64,000 bases of DNA from Microcoleus sp. CAWBG506 (GCA_020883125.1 JAHREW010000016.1:1-64000), one strand, 5' to 3'; counted from the stretch's first letter, positions 18,459 to 29,101 are shown. Notes: a model not told the origin generated them from the letters alone. Numbers and translations: made by a program.

Positions 18459-18725
18459 GAGACGATCTCAAATGAGGCGGAGTTGTTAGTTCGTAGACAG
18501 AATAGTTCTCAAGGTTCCGTATTTTCACTTATAAACAAGTTTTTTAACCAAAAAAATAGCACAATTGTTTCTGTAACTTCCATATAATGAAACCAGAACC
18601 TATGGACATTGTGAAAGATATATCTTAAGATATAGAAAAGCATCTCAAATCCCAAGATAACCGTACCTAATAGGGCGGTTGACTGCCGTTCAATCGACTT
18701 TATTTACTGGATAAAAACTAGCAAA
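18459..18725. other. Intergenic region before the DegT aminotransferase
   Basis: Non-coding and AT-rich. It includes the palindromic stretch GATATATCTTAAGATATAG near 18617-18635. It likely contains the promoter of the following sugar-modification gene. Confidence 0.3.
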
Positions 18726-19943
18726 ATGAACAACAATCCTATTCGGTCTAAAGACCGCTTCCTCGTATTTGGCTCTCCTGCGATCGAAGATGCTGAAATT
18801 CAGGAAGTCGTATCGACTATGCAAACAGGCTGGTTGGGTACGGGGCCAAAGGTTATGCGCTTTGAAAATGACTTCAAAGCTTACAAGGGTTCCGAGTACG
18901 CAATTGCAGTCAATTCCTGCACGGCAGGGCTGCATTTAAGTATCCTCGCTGCTTCGTTAAAACCAGGGGATGAAGTCATTACTACTCCGATGACTTTTTG
19001 TGCGACAGTTAACGCGATTATTCACGCAGGGGCAACACCTGTACTGGCAGACATAGACCCGCTGACCATGAATATAGACCCGGCGAAAGTTGAAGCTAAA
19101 ATAACTCCCAAAACTAAGGCGATTTTGCCAGTTCACTTTGCAGGTCGTCCTTGCGATATGGATGCCCTGTGCGAAATTGCTCAACGCCACAACTTGAAGT
19201 TAATCGAAGACTGTGCTCACGCCATCGAAACAGAATATAAAGGACGGAAAGCAGGGACTTTTGGCGACTTTGGATGCTTCAGTTTTTATGTCACCAAAAA
19301 CATCACTACGGGTGAAGGTGGCATGATTCTAAGTCGGAAACAAGAAGACGCTGACCGACTCAAAATTTTGGCGCTGCATGGTATGAGCAAAGATGCTTGG
19401 AAGCGCTTCGGCGATTCAGGATACAAGCACTACCAAGTGGTGGAAGTCGGTTTTAAATACAATATGATGGATCTCCAAGCGGCGATCGGGATTCGTCAAA
19501 TGGAACGAGTCGCCCCTTATTGGAAGCGGCGCGAAGAGATTTGGCAGCGCTACAATGAAGCATTTGCCGATTTACCAATTACTCTGCCGTCAGACCCAGA
19601 ACCAGACACAATTCATGCCTACCACCTATACACAATTTTGGTAGATGAAGCCACCGCAGGCATCAGCCGCGACGAGTTTCTTAACGCTATTAATGCTGAG
19701 AATATCGGTGTTGGCGTACATTACATGAGTATGGCAGAACATCCTGTCTATCAGGAAATGTTTGGATGGCAGCCGGAAGATTATCCGAATGCAAGTTACG
19801 TCGGACTCCGCACTATAAGTTTGCCAATTTCAGCAAAATTAACAGATGCAGATATTGAAGATGTCATTGCTGCTGTTAAAAAATGTTTGGCCAAGGGCAA
19901 GGTTCTACCTCGATTAGAGGTGACAGCAGGCAAAGCTGCCTAG
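18726..19943 (+). CDS. DegT/DnrJ/EryC1/StrS sugar aminotransferase
   Basis: A 405-residue PLP-dependent enzyme of the family that aminates nucleotide-linked keto sugars for polysaccharide or glycan synthesis. PLP contacts are visible: NSCTAGLHLS (phosphate loop, about 63-72), the Asp pair with ring stacking in LIEDCAHAIE (Asp162) and the Schiff-base Lys191 in FYVTKNITTGEGG. Length is slightly above the usual 370-400. A glycosyltransferase follows 300 bp downstream on the same strand, which supports an exopolysaccharide or cell-surface glycan role. The exact sugar substrate cannot be read from the sequence. Confidence 0.92.
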   Translation: MNNNPIRSKDRFLVFGSPAIEDAEIQEVVSTMQTGWLGTGPKVMRFENDFKAYKGSEYAIAVNSCTAGLHLSILAASLKPGDEVITTPMTFCATVNAIIHAGATPVLADIDPLTMNIDPAKVEAKITPKTKAILPVHFAGRPCDMDALCEIAQRHNLKLIEDCAHAIETEYKGRKAGTFGDFGCFSFYVTKNITTGEGGMILSRKQEDADRLKILALHGMSKDAWKRFGDSGYKHYQVVEVGFKYNMMDLQAAIGIRQMERVAPYWKRREEIWQRYNEAFADLPITLPSDPEPDTIHAYHLYTILVDEATAGISRDEFLNAINAENIGVGVHYMSMAEHPVYQEMFGWQPEDYPNASYVGLRTISLPISAKLTDADIEDVIAAVKKCLAKGKVLPRLEVTAGKAA

Positions 19944-19971
19944 ACTATTAGCCCCACAAACCTTTAATACC

Positions 19972-20061
19972 AAATCCGGGCAAAAACCCCCTTTATTGCT
20001 GTATGGGCCAGAGGCAGAAATTAGCGACCCACAGCCCAAATGGGGTGAACAACCCGGATTT
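19972..20061. repeat. Inverted repeat AAATCCGGG / CCCGGATTT
   Basis: A perfect 9-bp inverted repeat (19972-19980 and 20053-20061) with a ~72-nt spacer, between the aminotransferase and the glycosyltransferase. It may be a dispersed hairpin element. The rest of the 305-bp spacer holds nothing further apart from TAAGGAAAC before the next start. Confidence 0.45.
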
Positions 20062-20248
20062 AGTCGGATATCTCTTTGGCTAGTCAGTATCTATTGATAG
20101 GAATGACGCATTTTAACTTAAGTCTTGGAAGCTATCAAAAAAATGGCTGGCCATCGGTTTTGCTGACAAAAAATCTACGGTCTAAAAAAAGACTATAGAT
20201 AGTTTAACACATTTCAATTTGTCAAGTTGCTAAGGAAACAAATCAATA

Positions 20249-21472
20249 ATGAATAAACAAATTGGCTACTTTATCCCTGAATTTCCAGGGCAAACTCATA
20301 CTTGGATTTGGCGTGAATATCAAGCAATGCTGGATATTGGTATGAAACCTCACATCATCTCAACCCGCCGTCCGCCCACAAAGGTTGTACATACTTGGGC
20401 TCAGAAAGCCCAAAGTATCACCGATTATTTAGTCCCCTTTGAACTCAAAGATTTTGTAAATGTTCCCATCGAACTCATCAAAGCTGGTCCGATTGCTTGG
20501 TGGCGCTGTCTGAGTGTAATTGCCAATGCCAAGGATGTGTCTTTAGCTCAAAAGCTTTACTACTTGGTATTGGTCGTTATGGGTGCAAAGCTAGCTTGGT
20601 TTGCCAAAACCCAGGGCTGGTCTCACGTCCACGTTCATTCCTGTGGCAATGCTGCTAATATAGCCCTATTTGCCTCGATACTTTCCGACATTACTTATAG
20701 TGTCGCCCTTCTCGGTCAGTTAGAAGATTTTGGGGGCAATCAAGAGCAAAAATGGCAACATTCTGCTTTTGCTTCTGTGATGTCTGAACAACTTCTCTAC
20801 TCTATCAAAGATGAGCTAGAAGGTTTCTTGCCCAAGGAAGTGAGAGTTTCACCAGTGGGTGTTAATCTCGATCAAATTAAGCGTGAAACTCCCTACACTC
20901 CTTGGCGTACAGGGACTCAATGCCGAATTTATACTTGTGGTCGTCTCAATGTAGCTAAAGGACACAAGTACCTAATTAAGTCAATTAAGTTGCTTCGAGA
21001 ACGAGGGTTTGACGTCCGTTTGCAGATTGCTGGGGAGGATGGAAACGCTGGTAATGGCTACCGGAAAGAATTGGAAAAATTCATTGTAGATGAATCAATG
21101 TCTGATTATGTTGAGCTGCTGGGTTCGGTCTCCGAAGAACGAAATCGGCAAGGTTATAAAGAGGCTGATATTTTTGCTTTACCCAGCTTGAAAGAGGGAA
21201 TTTCTGTAGCTGTTATGGAGGCAATGGCTATGGAAACTCCTGTAGTAGTGACCCAGGTGGGTGGCATGGCGGAACTGATAGATAACGGTGTTGACGGTAT
21301 GCTAGTCCCGGCGGAAAATCCCGAAAAAATGGCAGATGCTATCGCAAAATTGTTACAGGACAAAGAGTTAACTTTGAGTCTGACTCAAAAATCACGACAG
21401 AAGATTGCTGATAAATTCCACCATCGGCGCAGTGCTCAGATTTTACTTGAATCCTTGGACCATCTCAACTAA
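20249..21472 (+). CDS. GT4-family glycosyltransferase (WcaL-like)
   Basis: A 407-residue GT-B retaining glycosyltransferase. The N-terminal acceptor domain begins IGYFIPEFPGQTHTWIWREYQAM, the form seen in colanic acid/EPS-type GTs. The C-terminal donor domain (about 220-400) has CGRLNVAKGHKYLIKSI, the E(x7)E motif in EGISVAVMEAMA and VVVTQVGGMAELI. It is probably cytosolic or membrane-peripheral and adds a sugar to a polysaccharide repeat unit. The preceding aminotransferase and a terminator just after suggest a two-gene surface-glycan unit. The donor sugar is unknown. Confidence 0.9.
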   Translation: MNKQIGYFIPEFPGQTHTWIWREYQAMLDIGMKPHIISTRRPPTKVVHTWAQKAQSITDYLVPFELKDFVNVPIELIKAGPIAWWRCLSVIANAKDVSLAQKLYYLVLVVMGAKLAWFAKTQGWSHVHVHSCGNAANIALFASILSDITYSVALLGQLEDFGGNQEQKWQHSAFASVMSEQLLYSIKDELEGFLPKEVRVSPVGVNLDQIKRETPYTPWRTGTQCRIYTCGRLNVAKGHKYLIKSIKLLRERGFDVRLQIAGEDGNAGNGYRKELEKFIVDESMSDYVELLGSVSEERNRQGYKEADIFALPSLKEGISVAVMEAMAMETPVVVTQVGGMAELIDNGVDGMLVPAENPEKMADAIAKLLQDKELTLSLTQKSRQKIADKFHHRRSAQILLESLDHLN

Positions 21473-21521
21473 ATTTTGGGGAAATTCAAGCCGGTGATTT
21501 TTTGAGTAGGGCTCCATAACG

Positions 21522-21560
21522 TCCTAGCTCCTGAATAGAAGGAGCTAGGATATTTATATT
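21522..21560 (+). terminator. Rho-independent terminator after the glycosyltransferase
   Basis: TCCTAGCTCC and GGAGCTAGGA form a perfect 10-bp stem with a 9-nt loop, followed by TATTTATATT. It lies 50 bp after the stop codon. Confidence 0.75.
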
Positions 21561-21680
21561 AATTTTCCAAGGCCCTTGCTACTGAAAAATCGTGAAATTA
21601 ACGCCGTGTTTCAAGTGGGTTTTAAAGTTGTTGGGGCAATCGGAAGCTACTATGGGTTACAACATTTCGCTTCGCAGCAC

Positions 21681-21905
21681 TCAGTAAGCCAAAGTTGCTA
21701 AAGTTTCCCGCAAATAGGAGCGAACTTGCTGGTCGATGCTGACATTTGCCTGTTGATTCTCAAAATTTCGCTCTAGCTGCCAGCGTTGAAATCCAGAACT
21801 TGAGCCGATCGCTTTTTTGAGACTGCTCCAGATTTGAGAATCTTCGTACAGCTCGATCGGCTCTGCTGCTTGAGGTTCTTGTGCGATCGTTTGTGCATTC
21901 GCCAT
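21681..21905 (-). CDS. Small conserved cyanobacterial protein, function unknown
   Basis: A 74-residue soluble protein (MANAQTIAQEPQAAEPIELYEDSQIWSSLKK... in shortened form) with a helical core ending in RSYLRETLATLAY. The composition and regular codon use look like a real gene. The pattern resembles short conserved hypothetical proteins of filamentous cyanobacteria. AGAGGT lies 12 nt before the ATG. It is monocistronic. I do not recognise a domain. Confidence 0.7.
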   Translation of the reverse strand: MANAQTIAQEPQAAEPIELYEDSQIWSSLKKAIGSSSGFQRWQLERNFENQQANVSIDQQVRSYLRETLATLAY

Positions 21906-22183
21906 ATTTTTATACCTCTGTTTTAATCCCCAGTGAGGACTTAAAGCTTACCTTGACAATTTCCATTATATATTCTCCTCTCCAAATAGCAAATGAAAAA
22001 TCAAAATAACCTCAAATTAAAAATTAGATATTAAATGTTAATAATCTCAATAAATTTCAATTAATAACTATTGATTTATTAGCACACTATTTTTAAATCA
22101 TCAGTATCTTAAAATACAATTGAATCCGGGGCTGGTTATTTTTTTATCCTAAATCCCCAATCCCAAATCTCGCCTCGCCACGC
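21906..22183. other. AT-rich spacer
   Basis: About 280 bp of very AT-rich sequence, presumably including the promoter of the leftward small gene. No other feature is supported. Confidence 0.3.
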
Positions 22184-22816
22184 TCAAATGCCATCTCCCT
22201 CTTCTGGTGTCCCCCGATCTCCAGCTTCGGCAAAAGTGGGTAAAATGCGATCGACCTGCCAGCCTGCGATCGTAAAATCCTGCCCAACTTGCTCCAAAAC
22301 ATGAGGCTGTATAGCTGTAAATTCTGATTCCGGTGTCAGCAAAACAGCCATGACACTAGCGGGCACCTGCAAGAACAAATTGCTAGCTAGAAAAGCGAAA
22401 GCAGCCAACAGCAATCCAGCCAATCGCGATTGAGGAGGAAAAGGAGCCACGGAAGCCGCCAGGGGAGCAAATCGATATAGTTGCCACAAAATTACAGCTA
22501 GCAAAATAGCCAAAAACAGAGCTAATCCTTGATTTAAGCGAGATTTAAACCCAGCCAGAATCCGCTGCTGTGCATTTGTGAGATTCTGGGGTTTCACCGC
22601 CACCACTAAAATACTAAAAATGTAAAAAGGACGAAACCACTGCATCCAGAGCACAGGCCCAATACCTGCGGCCCCAACTAAAAATACTTCCAGCCACACT
22701 GGTAGCAGCGGAGAACCCACCGCCAGTCCCAGCCAACAAAGTCCAAGGAAAAGCGGCAATGCAGCCAGCCCAGCCAGGTGAATCCACAAAAAAGGTTCAG
22801 ACCAAAAAGAACGCAT
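22184..22816 (-). CDS. Low-complexity tail membrane protein
   Basis: I use the ATG at 22816 (MRSFWSEPFLWIHLAG, 210 residues). The longer frame starts in a heptamer repeat upstream. Four to five hydrophobic helices are visible (about 9-30, 36-55, 58-80, 105-125, 140-165), followed by a soluble tail (VLEQVGQDFTIAGWQVDRI...) ending in an acidic low-complexity stretch. Conserved small cyanobacterial family of unknown function. In this window it follows infB in the same direction, 120 bp downstream, and may belong to that transcription unit. Confidence 0.8.
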   Translation of the reverse strand: MRSFWSEPFLWIHLAGLAALPLFLGLCWLGLAVGSPLLPVWLEVFLVGAAGIGPVLWMQWFRPFYIFSILVVAVKPQNLTNAQQRILAGFKSRLNQGLALFLAILLAVILWQLYRFAPLAASVAPFPPQSRLAGLLLAAFAFLASNLFLQVPASVMAVLLTPESEFTAIQPHVLEQVGQDFTIAGWQVDRILPTFAEAGDRGTPEEGDGI

Positions 22817-22822
22817 AAGTAT

Positions 22823-22878
22823 AAGGAAGAAGGAATAAGGAATAAGGAACAAGGAATAAGGAATAAGGAATAAGGCTT
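22823..22878. repeat. Heptamer tandem repeat, AATAAGG unit
   Basis: About seven copies of an AATAAGG/AACAAGG heptamer immediately upstream of the membrane-protein start and downstream of infB. STRR-type array. Confidence 0.8.
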
Positions 22879-22938
22879 AAAACTAAAGGCTGGTAATTAA
22901 CCAGCCTTTAGTTTTAAGCCACAATTGAGAATCCAAAA

Positions 22939-25900
22939 TTATGCTGAGAGCGTGCGACGTTTAGTCACCATTCGGTAGGCTTCAATCATATCGCCTTGGG
23001 CCCAGTCGGTAAACCCATTCAAGGAAATGCCACATTCAAAGCCAGTATTGACTTCCTTAGCATCTTCCTTCATCCGTTTCAGGGAGTCGAGGACACCTTC
23101 ATAGACGACATTGTTGCCACGGCGCACTCGCACCTTGCAGTTGCGAATGACCTTGCCAGAAAGTACCATACATCCAGCCACAGCTCCACGACCGATCGCG
23201 AAGACAGCGCGCACTTCGACTTGACCCAGAGGTTCTTCCACCAGTTCGGGTTCCAGCAAGCCTTCCATCGCCCCTTGAATGTCATCCAACAGGTTGTAGA
23301 TGATGCCGTATTCCCGCACGTCTACCCCTGCTTGGTCGGCTGCTTGGCGAGCACCGGTGGCGAGGGTAGTATTGAACCCGATAATCACGGCATTACTAGC
23401 CGCGGCGAGGTCAACGTCGGTTTCTGTGACTTCCCCAGGAGCCGATAGCAGCAATCGGAGTTGAACTTCTTTTTGAGGAAGTTGGGTCAGAGCGCCGACA
23501 ATGGCTTCTAGGGAGCCTTGGACATCTGCCTTCAAGATCAAGTTTAGTTCCTTGAGAACGCCTTCCTTAGCTTGTTGAGAGAAGCCACTGAGGCTGATTC
23601 GGCCACCTTGAAGCAGACGGGAATCTCGTTGGGATGTAGCTCTACCGCTTGCGATCGCGGCTGCTTCTTTTTCGTTGGCGAAGACATCGAATTCGTCTCC
23701 AGCGCGAGGCACTTCTCGTAGCCCCAGCACTTCCACCGCAAAAGATGGAGTTGCTTGTTTTACGTGAGCGCCGCGATCGTCGATCATAGCCCGCACCTTA
23801 CCCAATGCCGAGCCTGCGACCACAATATCGCCCACCCGCAGAGTACCGTTTTGGACTAGCAGAGTTGCCACCGGACCCCTTGCCTTGTCAAGGTGAGCTT
23901 CAATCACCGTACCCTTAGCCGAGCGATTCGGGTTAGCGTTGAGGTCTTCCATTTCCGCTACTGTCAAGATCATTTCCAACAACGTATCCAGGTTTTCGCC
24001 TCGGATCGCGCTGACTGGAACCATCGTGACATCGCCACCCCAATCATCTGCAACCAAGCCGTACTCTGTCAGCTCTTGCTTCACTCGTTCCGGCTGAGCG
24101 CCCTCCTTGTCAATTTTATTGATCGCCACCACAATTGGTACTTTAGCCGCTTTCGCGTGACTGATCGCTTCAATTGTTTGGGGTCGCACGCCGTCATCGG
24201 CCGCCACCACCAAGATGGCAACGTCTGTGACACGAGTTCCGCGAGCACGCATTGCTGTAAAGGCTTCGTGACCTGGAGTATCCAAAAATACGACCTGCTG
24301 GCTCTTGCCTTCGTGTTCCACGTCTACGTGGTAAGCACCAATGTGCTGGGTAATACCCCCAGTTTCTCCCTGAGCCACCTTGGTTTTACGGATCGAGTCA
24401 AGCAAGGTAGTTTTACCATGATCCACGTGACCCATAATCGTGACTACTGGCGGACGGCGTTGGAGGTATTCCAAATCTGTTGCGTCCAGCATATCGATTA
24501 CTTTGATAGCTGGGGCTACTTTTTCAGGGGTTTCTACCTCTATGCCCATTTCTTCAGCTACCATTCTCACCGCTGCAATATCCAGGGTTTCGGTAATGTT
24601 GACCGCAATACCTTTAGAGAATAGCCGCTTGATAATTTCAGTTTCGGGAACAGCCAGAGTAGCTGCGAGTTCCTGAACGGTCATCGGCCTGCTCAGCACC
24701 AGTGTTTCTGGACGTTCTACTTTTGTTTCGGCTGCTTTGCCACGATTATTACCCCGTCCCCCACTGGAACCAGAGGAGATCTTATCGTGAGAAGGGCCTG
24801 GTCTCTTGTTTTTGCCACTGCTTCCGGGTGCACCCGGAGTTGGTGTTGATTTGGGTCCTGCTGGTGACTTCGCCTTAGCAGGGCGGGCTAGCGACAGGCT
24901 GACCATTACTGGTGCTGGCATATCCAAGCCGTTTTCTAAGTCATCGTCATCCTCATCGATGGGTTTTAGGCGAGAACGTTTGACCTTACCAGCTTTGGCT
25001 GCTTTGCTAGCTGCATCTGGGTTTTCATCGTCATCTTCTTCCCAAATGACCTGAGTTTTTTTGGCGGGACGAGGGAGGCTTGGCCTAGTCAGGAGAGGAA
25101 TCTCCACCAGCAACGGTGTATCTTCTTCAATATCGTCACCGTCTTCGGCTCCCGATGCGGTGTCACCGCCACGCCGGAGCAGCCCGGTAGCTGATGTTAC
25201 TGGGGCCAGGCTCCGGCGTGGCCCGCCTGGGCTTGGTCGCTCTGCCAGTTGAGTTTTGACGCTTCCTGGTCCATCCAAGCGCGGTCTTTGGGCGCGAGAT
25301 TCGATACCACCGGCTACTGGTTTGGTAGGTCGAGTTGGTTTAGCAGGTGCTTCCCGACTTTCTGCCTGTTCTGATTGTTCTTGCTCAGTTTTGGCAACTT
25401 TGATGATCGGCCTATTTCCCTGAGTCAGTTGGGTGCGATTAGCAGACTCTCCGGCAGGTCTGACTGGTGGCGATGTCAGCTTTGCCGATGGCCCTGGAGG
25501 GGGGAAGGCAACGCGCTGAATTCGTTCGGGAGCTTTTTCCAACGACGGTTCGGCTGCTGTGGGTCCCGGAGCCTCGGTGTTAGTTTCTAGGTCGATATCA
25601 CCTACGGTTTGAGACACTGTTGCTGACGAAGGCGCTGCTGATGGAGCATTCGGCTTCGACAGTACGGGTCGATTGATATTTGGCTTAGCCGGAGGTTGGA
25701 GCTGTTGAGCCGCCGGGGATTTGGGAGGAGTGGCGACGGTTGCCTGGGTTTTTTTTCTCTCCTCGTTCCCCGGCTGCTGGGAGTTTGCACCAGCCTGGGG
25801 TCGTACTTTTGGACTGCGTATTTCTAAAATTTGCTGCTTTTTTTGTTGATCGTTAGGATGAGGGCCAGATTCTCTAGATGGCGCTGCTGCTCTTTCGGGG

Positions 25901-26100
25901 GGAGCTGGCTTGCCGGGGGAAGAGTGGCTGGCTACGTATTTTTCCGCCGTTTTGCGAATGCGTTCTGCTTCTGATTCTGTGATTGTGCTGCTGTGGCTCT
26001 TGACTGAAATATTGAGCCGCTCGCACACTGCCAAGATGTCTTTATTATCCAAATTTAGTTCCCGTGATAACTCGTAAATTCTTACTTTGCCGTTGTTCAT
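22939..26100 (-). CDS. infB: Translation initiation factor IF-2
   Basis: A 1053-residue GTPase that delivers initiator fMet-tRNA to the 30S subunit. The N-terminus has an IF2-N helix-turn-helix ([24 protein letters not shown]), then a long Pro/Ala/Lys-rich disordered region (about 60-420), a second IF2-N domain (about 465-520), the G domain with [22 protein letters not shown] and NKIDKEG, and the C-terminal domains II, III and the fMet-binding C2. The long variable linker is normal for cyanobacteria. It closes the rimP-nusA-ylxR-infB cluster. The initiator tRNA of this genome also lies in the window (46649). Confidence 0.98.
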   Translation of the reverse strand: MNNGKVRIYELSRELNLDNKDILAVCERLNISVKSHSSTITESEAERIRKTAEKYVASHSSPGKPAPPERAAAPSRESGPHPNDQQKKQQILEIRSPKVRPQAGANSQQPGNEERKKTQATVATPPKSPAAQQLQPPAKPNINRPVLSKPNAPSAAPSSATVSQTVGDIDLETNTEAPGPTAAEPSLEKAPERIQRVAFPPPGPSAKLTSPPVRPAGESANRTQLTQGNRPIIKVAKTEQEQSEQAESREAPAKPTRPTKPVAGGIESRAQRPRLDGPGSVKTQLAERPSPGGPRRSLAPVTSATGLLRRGGDTASGAEDGDDIEEDTPLLVEIPLLTRPSLPRPAKKTQVIWEEDDDENPDAASKAAKAGKVKRSRLKPIDEDDDDLENGLDMPAPVMVSLSLARPAKAKSPAGPKSTPTPGAPGSSGKNKRPGPSHDKISSGSSGGRGNNRGKAAETKVERPETLVLSRPMTVQELAATLAVPETEIIKRLFSKGIAVNITETLDIAAVRMVAEEMGIEVETPEKVAPAIKVIDMLDATDLEYLQRRPPVVTIMGHVDHGKTTLLDSIRKTKVAQGETGGITQHIGAYHVDVEHEGKSQQVVFLDTPGHEAFTAMRARGTRVTDVAILVVAADDGVRPQTIEAISHAKAAKVPIVVAINKIDKEGAQPERVKQELTEYGLVADDWGGDVTMVPVSAIRGENLDTLLEMILTVAEMEDLNANPNRSAKGTVIEAHLDKARGPVATLLVQNGTLRVGDIVVAGSALGKVRAMIDDRGAHVKQATPSFAVEVLGLREVPRAGDEFDVFANEKEAAAIASGRATSQRDSRLLQGGRISLSGFSQQAKEGVLKELNLILKADVQGSLEAIVGALTQLPQKEVQLRLLLSAPGEVTETDVDLAAASNAVIIGFNTTLATGARQAADQAGVDVREYGIIYNLLDDIQGAMEGLLEPELVEEPLGQVEVRAVFAIGRGAVAGCMVLSGKVIRNCKVRVRRGNNVVYEGVLDSLKRMKEDAKEVNTGFECGISLNGFTDWAQGDMIEAYRMVTKRRTLSA

Positions 26101-26523
26101 CCACTCTGCCCTCTGTTATGCCAACCAGTTTTTACATTTTGATTTTTTGTTCTAATGACGACATCATTCGCTGTGATTGATTTCAGTGTCAGGAATCGGG
26201 GTTTTGGTACTCTCTCAGCAGTTCCATCTATAAAAATGCAACCTAGCTGAAGTCTGCGATCGGAGAATTCTCAAGTTTTTTTGAGAACTTAGAACTCAGA
26301 AGTCTAAGTTTTGGCAAAAGCCAGTTTCTCCAACTTCTTAGTTCCCTTTTCTACCTTGAGGATACCTCTGCTAGTACCCCACCCTTATCTAATCTGACAC
26401 AAATCTTTCCAGACTGGTGGGCAGATCGGATTGGGGTTTTAGTGGTGGCACTACCGGTAATTACAGGTAGGGCTGCCAAGAGGGTTTGTACGAAGGAAGC
26501 CGAGGGTTGGTCGGCTTTGACCT
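26101..26523 (-). other. ylxR-infB intergenic leader (423 bp)
   Basis: Unusually long spacer inside an otherwise tight cluster. It holds a hairpin TTCTCAA/TTGAGAA around a T tract (about 26268-26289), which on the minus strand precedes infB. A leftward frame of 61 codons (26351-26536) overlaps the end of ylxR but shows no family signature. A separate infB promoter or leader control is possible. Confidence 0.4.
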
Positions 26524-26790
26524 TTAAGAGGCGCACTCAGAAGTGGCTAAACGCTGCCAAAGTGTTTGGTACAGTTCGTCAGACACAGCCGCTTTGAGCG
26601 ATCGCCCAAGTCGATTTTTTTTCTGAGCTGCTTTGAGGCATTCTGCTTGCGGACAAAGGTAAGCTGAACGACCCATGCCAAGATCTAATTGTACCTGATG
26701 AGAAGGATAGACCCTGACTACTCTCCAAAAAGCTTCTTTTGGAGCTATTTTTCGACAACTTGCACAGCATCGGTAGTTGGGTTTCATCAT
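26524..26790 (-). CDS. ylxR: YlxR family RNA-binding protein (DUF448)
   Basis: An 88-residue basic protein with the family signature RCCASCRKIAPKEAFWRVVRV near the N-terminus (zinc-like Cys pair and the conserved R-x-V strand) and YLCPQAECLKAAQKKNRLGRSLK. YlxR-type proteins bind RNA and have been linked to RNase P and to transcription regulation in other bacteria. The start abuts the nusA stop with no spacer, so translational coupling is likely. The ATGATG double start leaves a one-codon ambiguity. Confidence 0.93.
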   Translation of the reverse strand: MMKPNYRCCASCRKIAPKEAFWRVVRVYPSHQVQLDLGMGRSAYLCPQAECLKAAQKKNRLGRSLKAAVSDELYQTLWQRLATSECAS

Positions 26791-28071
26791 TTACGATCGC
26801 GCCCTGGTTTCGGTTTCGTCGATTGTGCCGAGATCTTCGGCCTCCGATGAACTTTCCTGGTCCTCCTCAAATTCTGCTTCTTCCTCTGCTGCTAGTTGAT
26901 CGAGTCTAGTCTCTTCTGCTGCCAACTTACTGTCTTCTGCCTCACGATCGTACTTAGCAATATCTTTGATATCAATTTTCCAACCTGTGAGGCGGGCTGC
27001 GAGGCGGACGTTTTGACCTTCTTTACCGATCGCAAGACTGAGTTGGTCTTCAGCGACCAAAATGTGTGCTCGTCTGCCTTCGGGCGCAACTAAACGCACT
27101 TCATCTACCCTAGCCGGACTCAGAGCATTAGCAATATAAGTTGCGGGGTCTGGAGACCAGCGAATCACATCGATTTTTTCCCCCCGCAATTCGTTAACTA
27201 CCACCTGAATCCGCGATCCCCGCGCTCCGATGCAGGCTCCTACGGGGTCTACGTCTCGATCGAGAGTATCAACTGCTATTTTAGTCCGGGGACCGACGTG
27301 GCGGGAAGGGGGATTTGCCTCTCTAGCTACGGCAACAATTCTCACCACTCCGTCTTCTATTTCGGGCACTTCGTTGGCAAACAAGTAAACTACCAAACCT
27401 GCGTCGGCTCTAGAGACAAGTAACTGAGGTCCTCTAGTAGAGCCTTCGCCTACTTTTTTGAGGTACACCTTAAATGTAGCATTGGCGCGGTAATTATCAT
27501 TGGGCAACTGTTCGCGCTTCGGGAGTTCGGCATCTACTTCCGGCTGACCAAAACTGCTGGTGACTGCTAAAATTACCGACTGCCTCTCAAACCTCAACAC
27601 TCTTGCTTGAAGAACAGTTTCTTCTAAATCTTTAAACTCTTCTTGAATCATTTTGCGCTGTTGGTCGCGCAGTTTTTGAGCCAGCACTTGTTTAGTCTGG
27701 ATGGCGGCCATGCGACCAAATTCTTTTTGATTTGGCGTTACGTCTACCAGCACGATGCTACCCGGTTGAGCTTCTGTGGCTACTTCCTGCACTTCGGAAA
27801 GTGCTATTTCGTGATCGGGATTGACGACTTCTTCGACAATAGTTTTGTTTGCTAAAACGCGAAAACCTTCTTGTTCTGCATCTAGTTCTACATCAAAATT
27901 ATCAAAGTATTCTTCGCTGAAATGGTCTAATTTTTGGGTGCGTCGGTAGCGTTCGTATCCTTTGAGGAGGGCTTCTCGTAAGGCTGCTTGAACTGCGTGT
28001 TTGGGCAAGTTTCTTTCTTTGCTAATACCTTCGACCATTTCTTTAAGTCCGGGCAGAGGAACCATTGACAT
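26791..28071 (-). CDS. nusA: Transcription elongation/termination factor NusA
   Basis: I choose the ATG at 28071 (MSMVPLPGLKEMVEG, 426 residues). AAGGAG lies about 9 nt upstream and the extra 20 codons of the longer frame are not conserved. Domains: N-terminal RNAP-binding domain (about 1-130), S1 (about 135-205), KH1 and KH2 (about 230-350; DPVGACIGARGSRIQ and LAIGKEGQNVRLAARLTGW), then an acidic tail. The C-terminal acidic repeats of enterobacterial NusA are absent, as is usual in cyanobacteria. It lies between rimP and ylxR in a conserved cluster. Confidence 0.96.
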   Translation of the reverse strand: MSMVPLPGLKEMVEGISKERNLPKHAVQAALREALLKGYERYRRTQKLDHFSEEYFDNFDVELDAEQEGFRVLANKTIVEEVVNPDHEIALSEVQEVATEAQPGSIVLVDVTPNQKEFGRMAAIQTKQVLAQKLRDQQRKMIQEEFKDLEETVLQARVLRFERQSVILAVTSSFGQPEVDAELPKREQLPNDNYRANATFKVYLKKVGEGSTRGPQLLVSRADAGLVVYLFANEVPEIEDGVVRIVAVAREANPPSRHVGPRTKIAVDTLDRDVDPVGACIGARGSRIQVVVNELRGEKIDVIRWSPDPATYIANALSPARVDEVRLVAPEGRRAHILVAEDQLSLAIGKEGQNVRLAARLTGWKIDIKDIAKYDREAEDSKLAAEETRLDQLAAEEEAEFEEDQESSSEAEDLGTIDETETRARS

Positions 28072-28205
28072 ATAAAACACTCCTTTTTGTAATTGGATAA
28101 TCTGGCATTGGGCATCGGTCATTGGTCTCATCGGTCATCGGCAATTGCCGAGGGGAAATTATGAGTGATGAGGGATTAGTAGAACTCACAACTCACAACT
28201 TCCTT

Positions 28206-28673
28206 TTACATCTCTTTTCCTTCGTCTAGTTCAACTTTAGTAATCTGAAGACGGGGAATTTTAATCTGTCGCCCTTTTTGATTGAGATAAACTGTTGTTT
28301 CATCGCGACCGACGAGTAGTCCTTTCCACTCTTTGACTCGCGAATCAAGTTCGGCCGCTGTGACTGTCACGGGGAAACCTTTAAAAGTAATGAATTCTCG
28401 ATCGCTGCTGAGCAATCGGGATATACCGGGACTGGAAATCTCTAGCACGTAGGCGTCGGGTATGATGTCGGCTGCGTCTAATTCTGGTTCGAGGGCTATG
28501 CTCATCCGCTCGCAGTCGGCTAAACCGGTGTCTTGCTGGACGTTGCGGATGTCTATCCGTAAGACTGGTGGATTTTGGTTGGTGTGAAACACTGCTCCCA
28601 CTACTTCCAATCCCAGTGTTTCGGCAACGGGGGTAGCTAAGTCAATGATTTGTGGGATTAGGGGATGAGTCAT
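28206..28673 (-). CDS. rimP: Ribosome maturation factor RimP
   Basis: A 155-residue protein needed for 30S subunit maturation. It shows the two-domain layout: N-terminal alpha/beta domain ([23 protein letters not shown]) with DCERMS and the conserved [14 protein letters not shown], then a C-terminal Sm-like domain ([21 protein letters not shown]). It is the first gene of the rimP-nusA-ylxR-infB cluster, 134 bp before nusA; part of that spacer is taken by short GGTCATCGG-type repeats. Confidence 0.95.
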   Translation of the reverse strand: MTHPLIPQIIDLATPVAETLGLEVVGAVFHTNQNPPVLRIDIRNVQQDTGLADCERMSIALEPELDAADIIPDAYVLEISSPGISRLLSSDREFITFKGFPVTVTAAELDSRVKEWKGLLVGRDETTVYLNQKGRQIKIPRLQITKVELDEGKEM

Positions 28674-28775
28674 ATTGAATATTTAAGCTAAAACTCCTGA
28701 ACTCGGACACGCGCCTGGATCAGTCCTAAACTTGCAAGTCTGATGCCCTGAGCTTTTTTCCTGCGACTAATGCAA

Positions 28776-28799
28776 CAAAAAAAGTGGGCTTGACCCACT
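28776..28799 (-). terminator. Intrinsic terminator on the minus strand
   Basis: On the minus strand AGTGGG-TCAAG-CCCACT is followed by seven T. It lies just downstream of the TnpB remnant and just upstream of rimP, so it separates the two. Confidence 0.7.
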
Positions 28800-28846
28800 G
28801 CTTCATAAAACTTACCTAGACTTACCCAAAGCTATCCTTTGGATAA

Positions 28847-29101
28847 TTAGTGTTCACTTCCTACGCTGTTGGGTGGTCGGCCATCCCAAGATAAGTAGGC
28901 TAGCCCCCTCAAGCCGAGGGTTGTTCCCAGTTGAAAATGTTCTCTCCTGGGGTTTAAATCGCGGTCAATTGACATACCACAAACAGGACTACGATCAGTC
29001 CTGAGACTCAGTAGTGAAGTTTGAGAACTATCTCCGGTATCAAATATTGCACAATTGTCAAAAAGTTTTTGATTGGCGGGCCATAATATCCCCATCCACA
29101 A
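28847..29101 (-). pseudogene. TnpB (IS200/IS605 OrfB) C-terminal remnant
   Basis: The 84-codon frame ends with the tail of a TnpB-type RNA-guided nuclease. SSQTS..., then VCGMSIDRDLNPRREHFQ corresponds to the second half of the zinc ribbon (CG) and the conserved DRDLNAA-type motif with the last catalytic Asp. The first Cys pair is degraded and the RuvC domain upstream is missing. What follows (LGTTLGLRGLAYLSWDG) is the usual tail of cyanobacterial copies. The element is dead. The flanks (29102-29305) show no intact end. Confidence 0.7.
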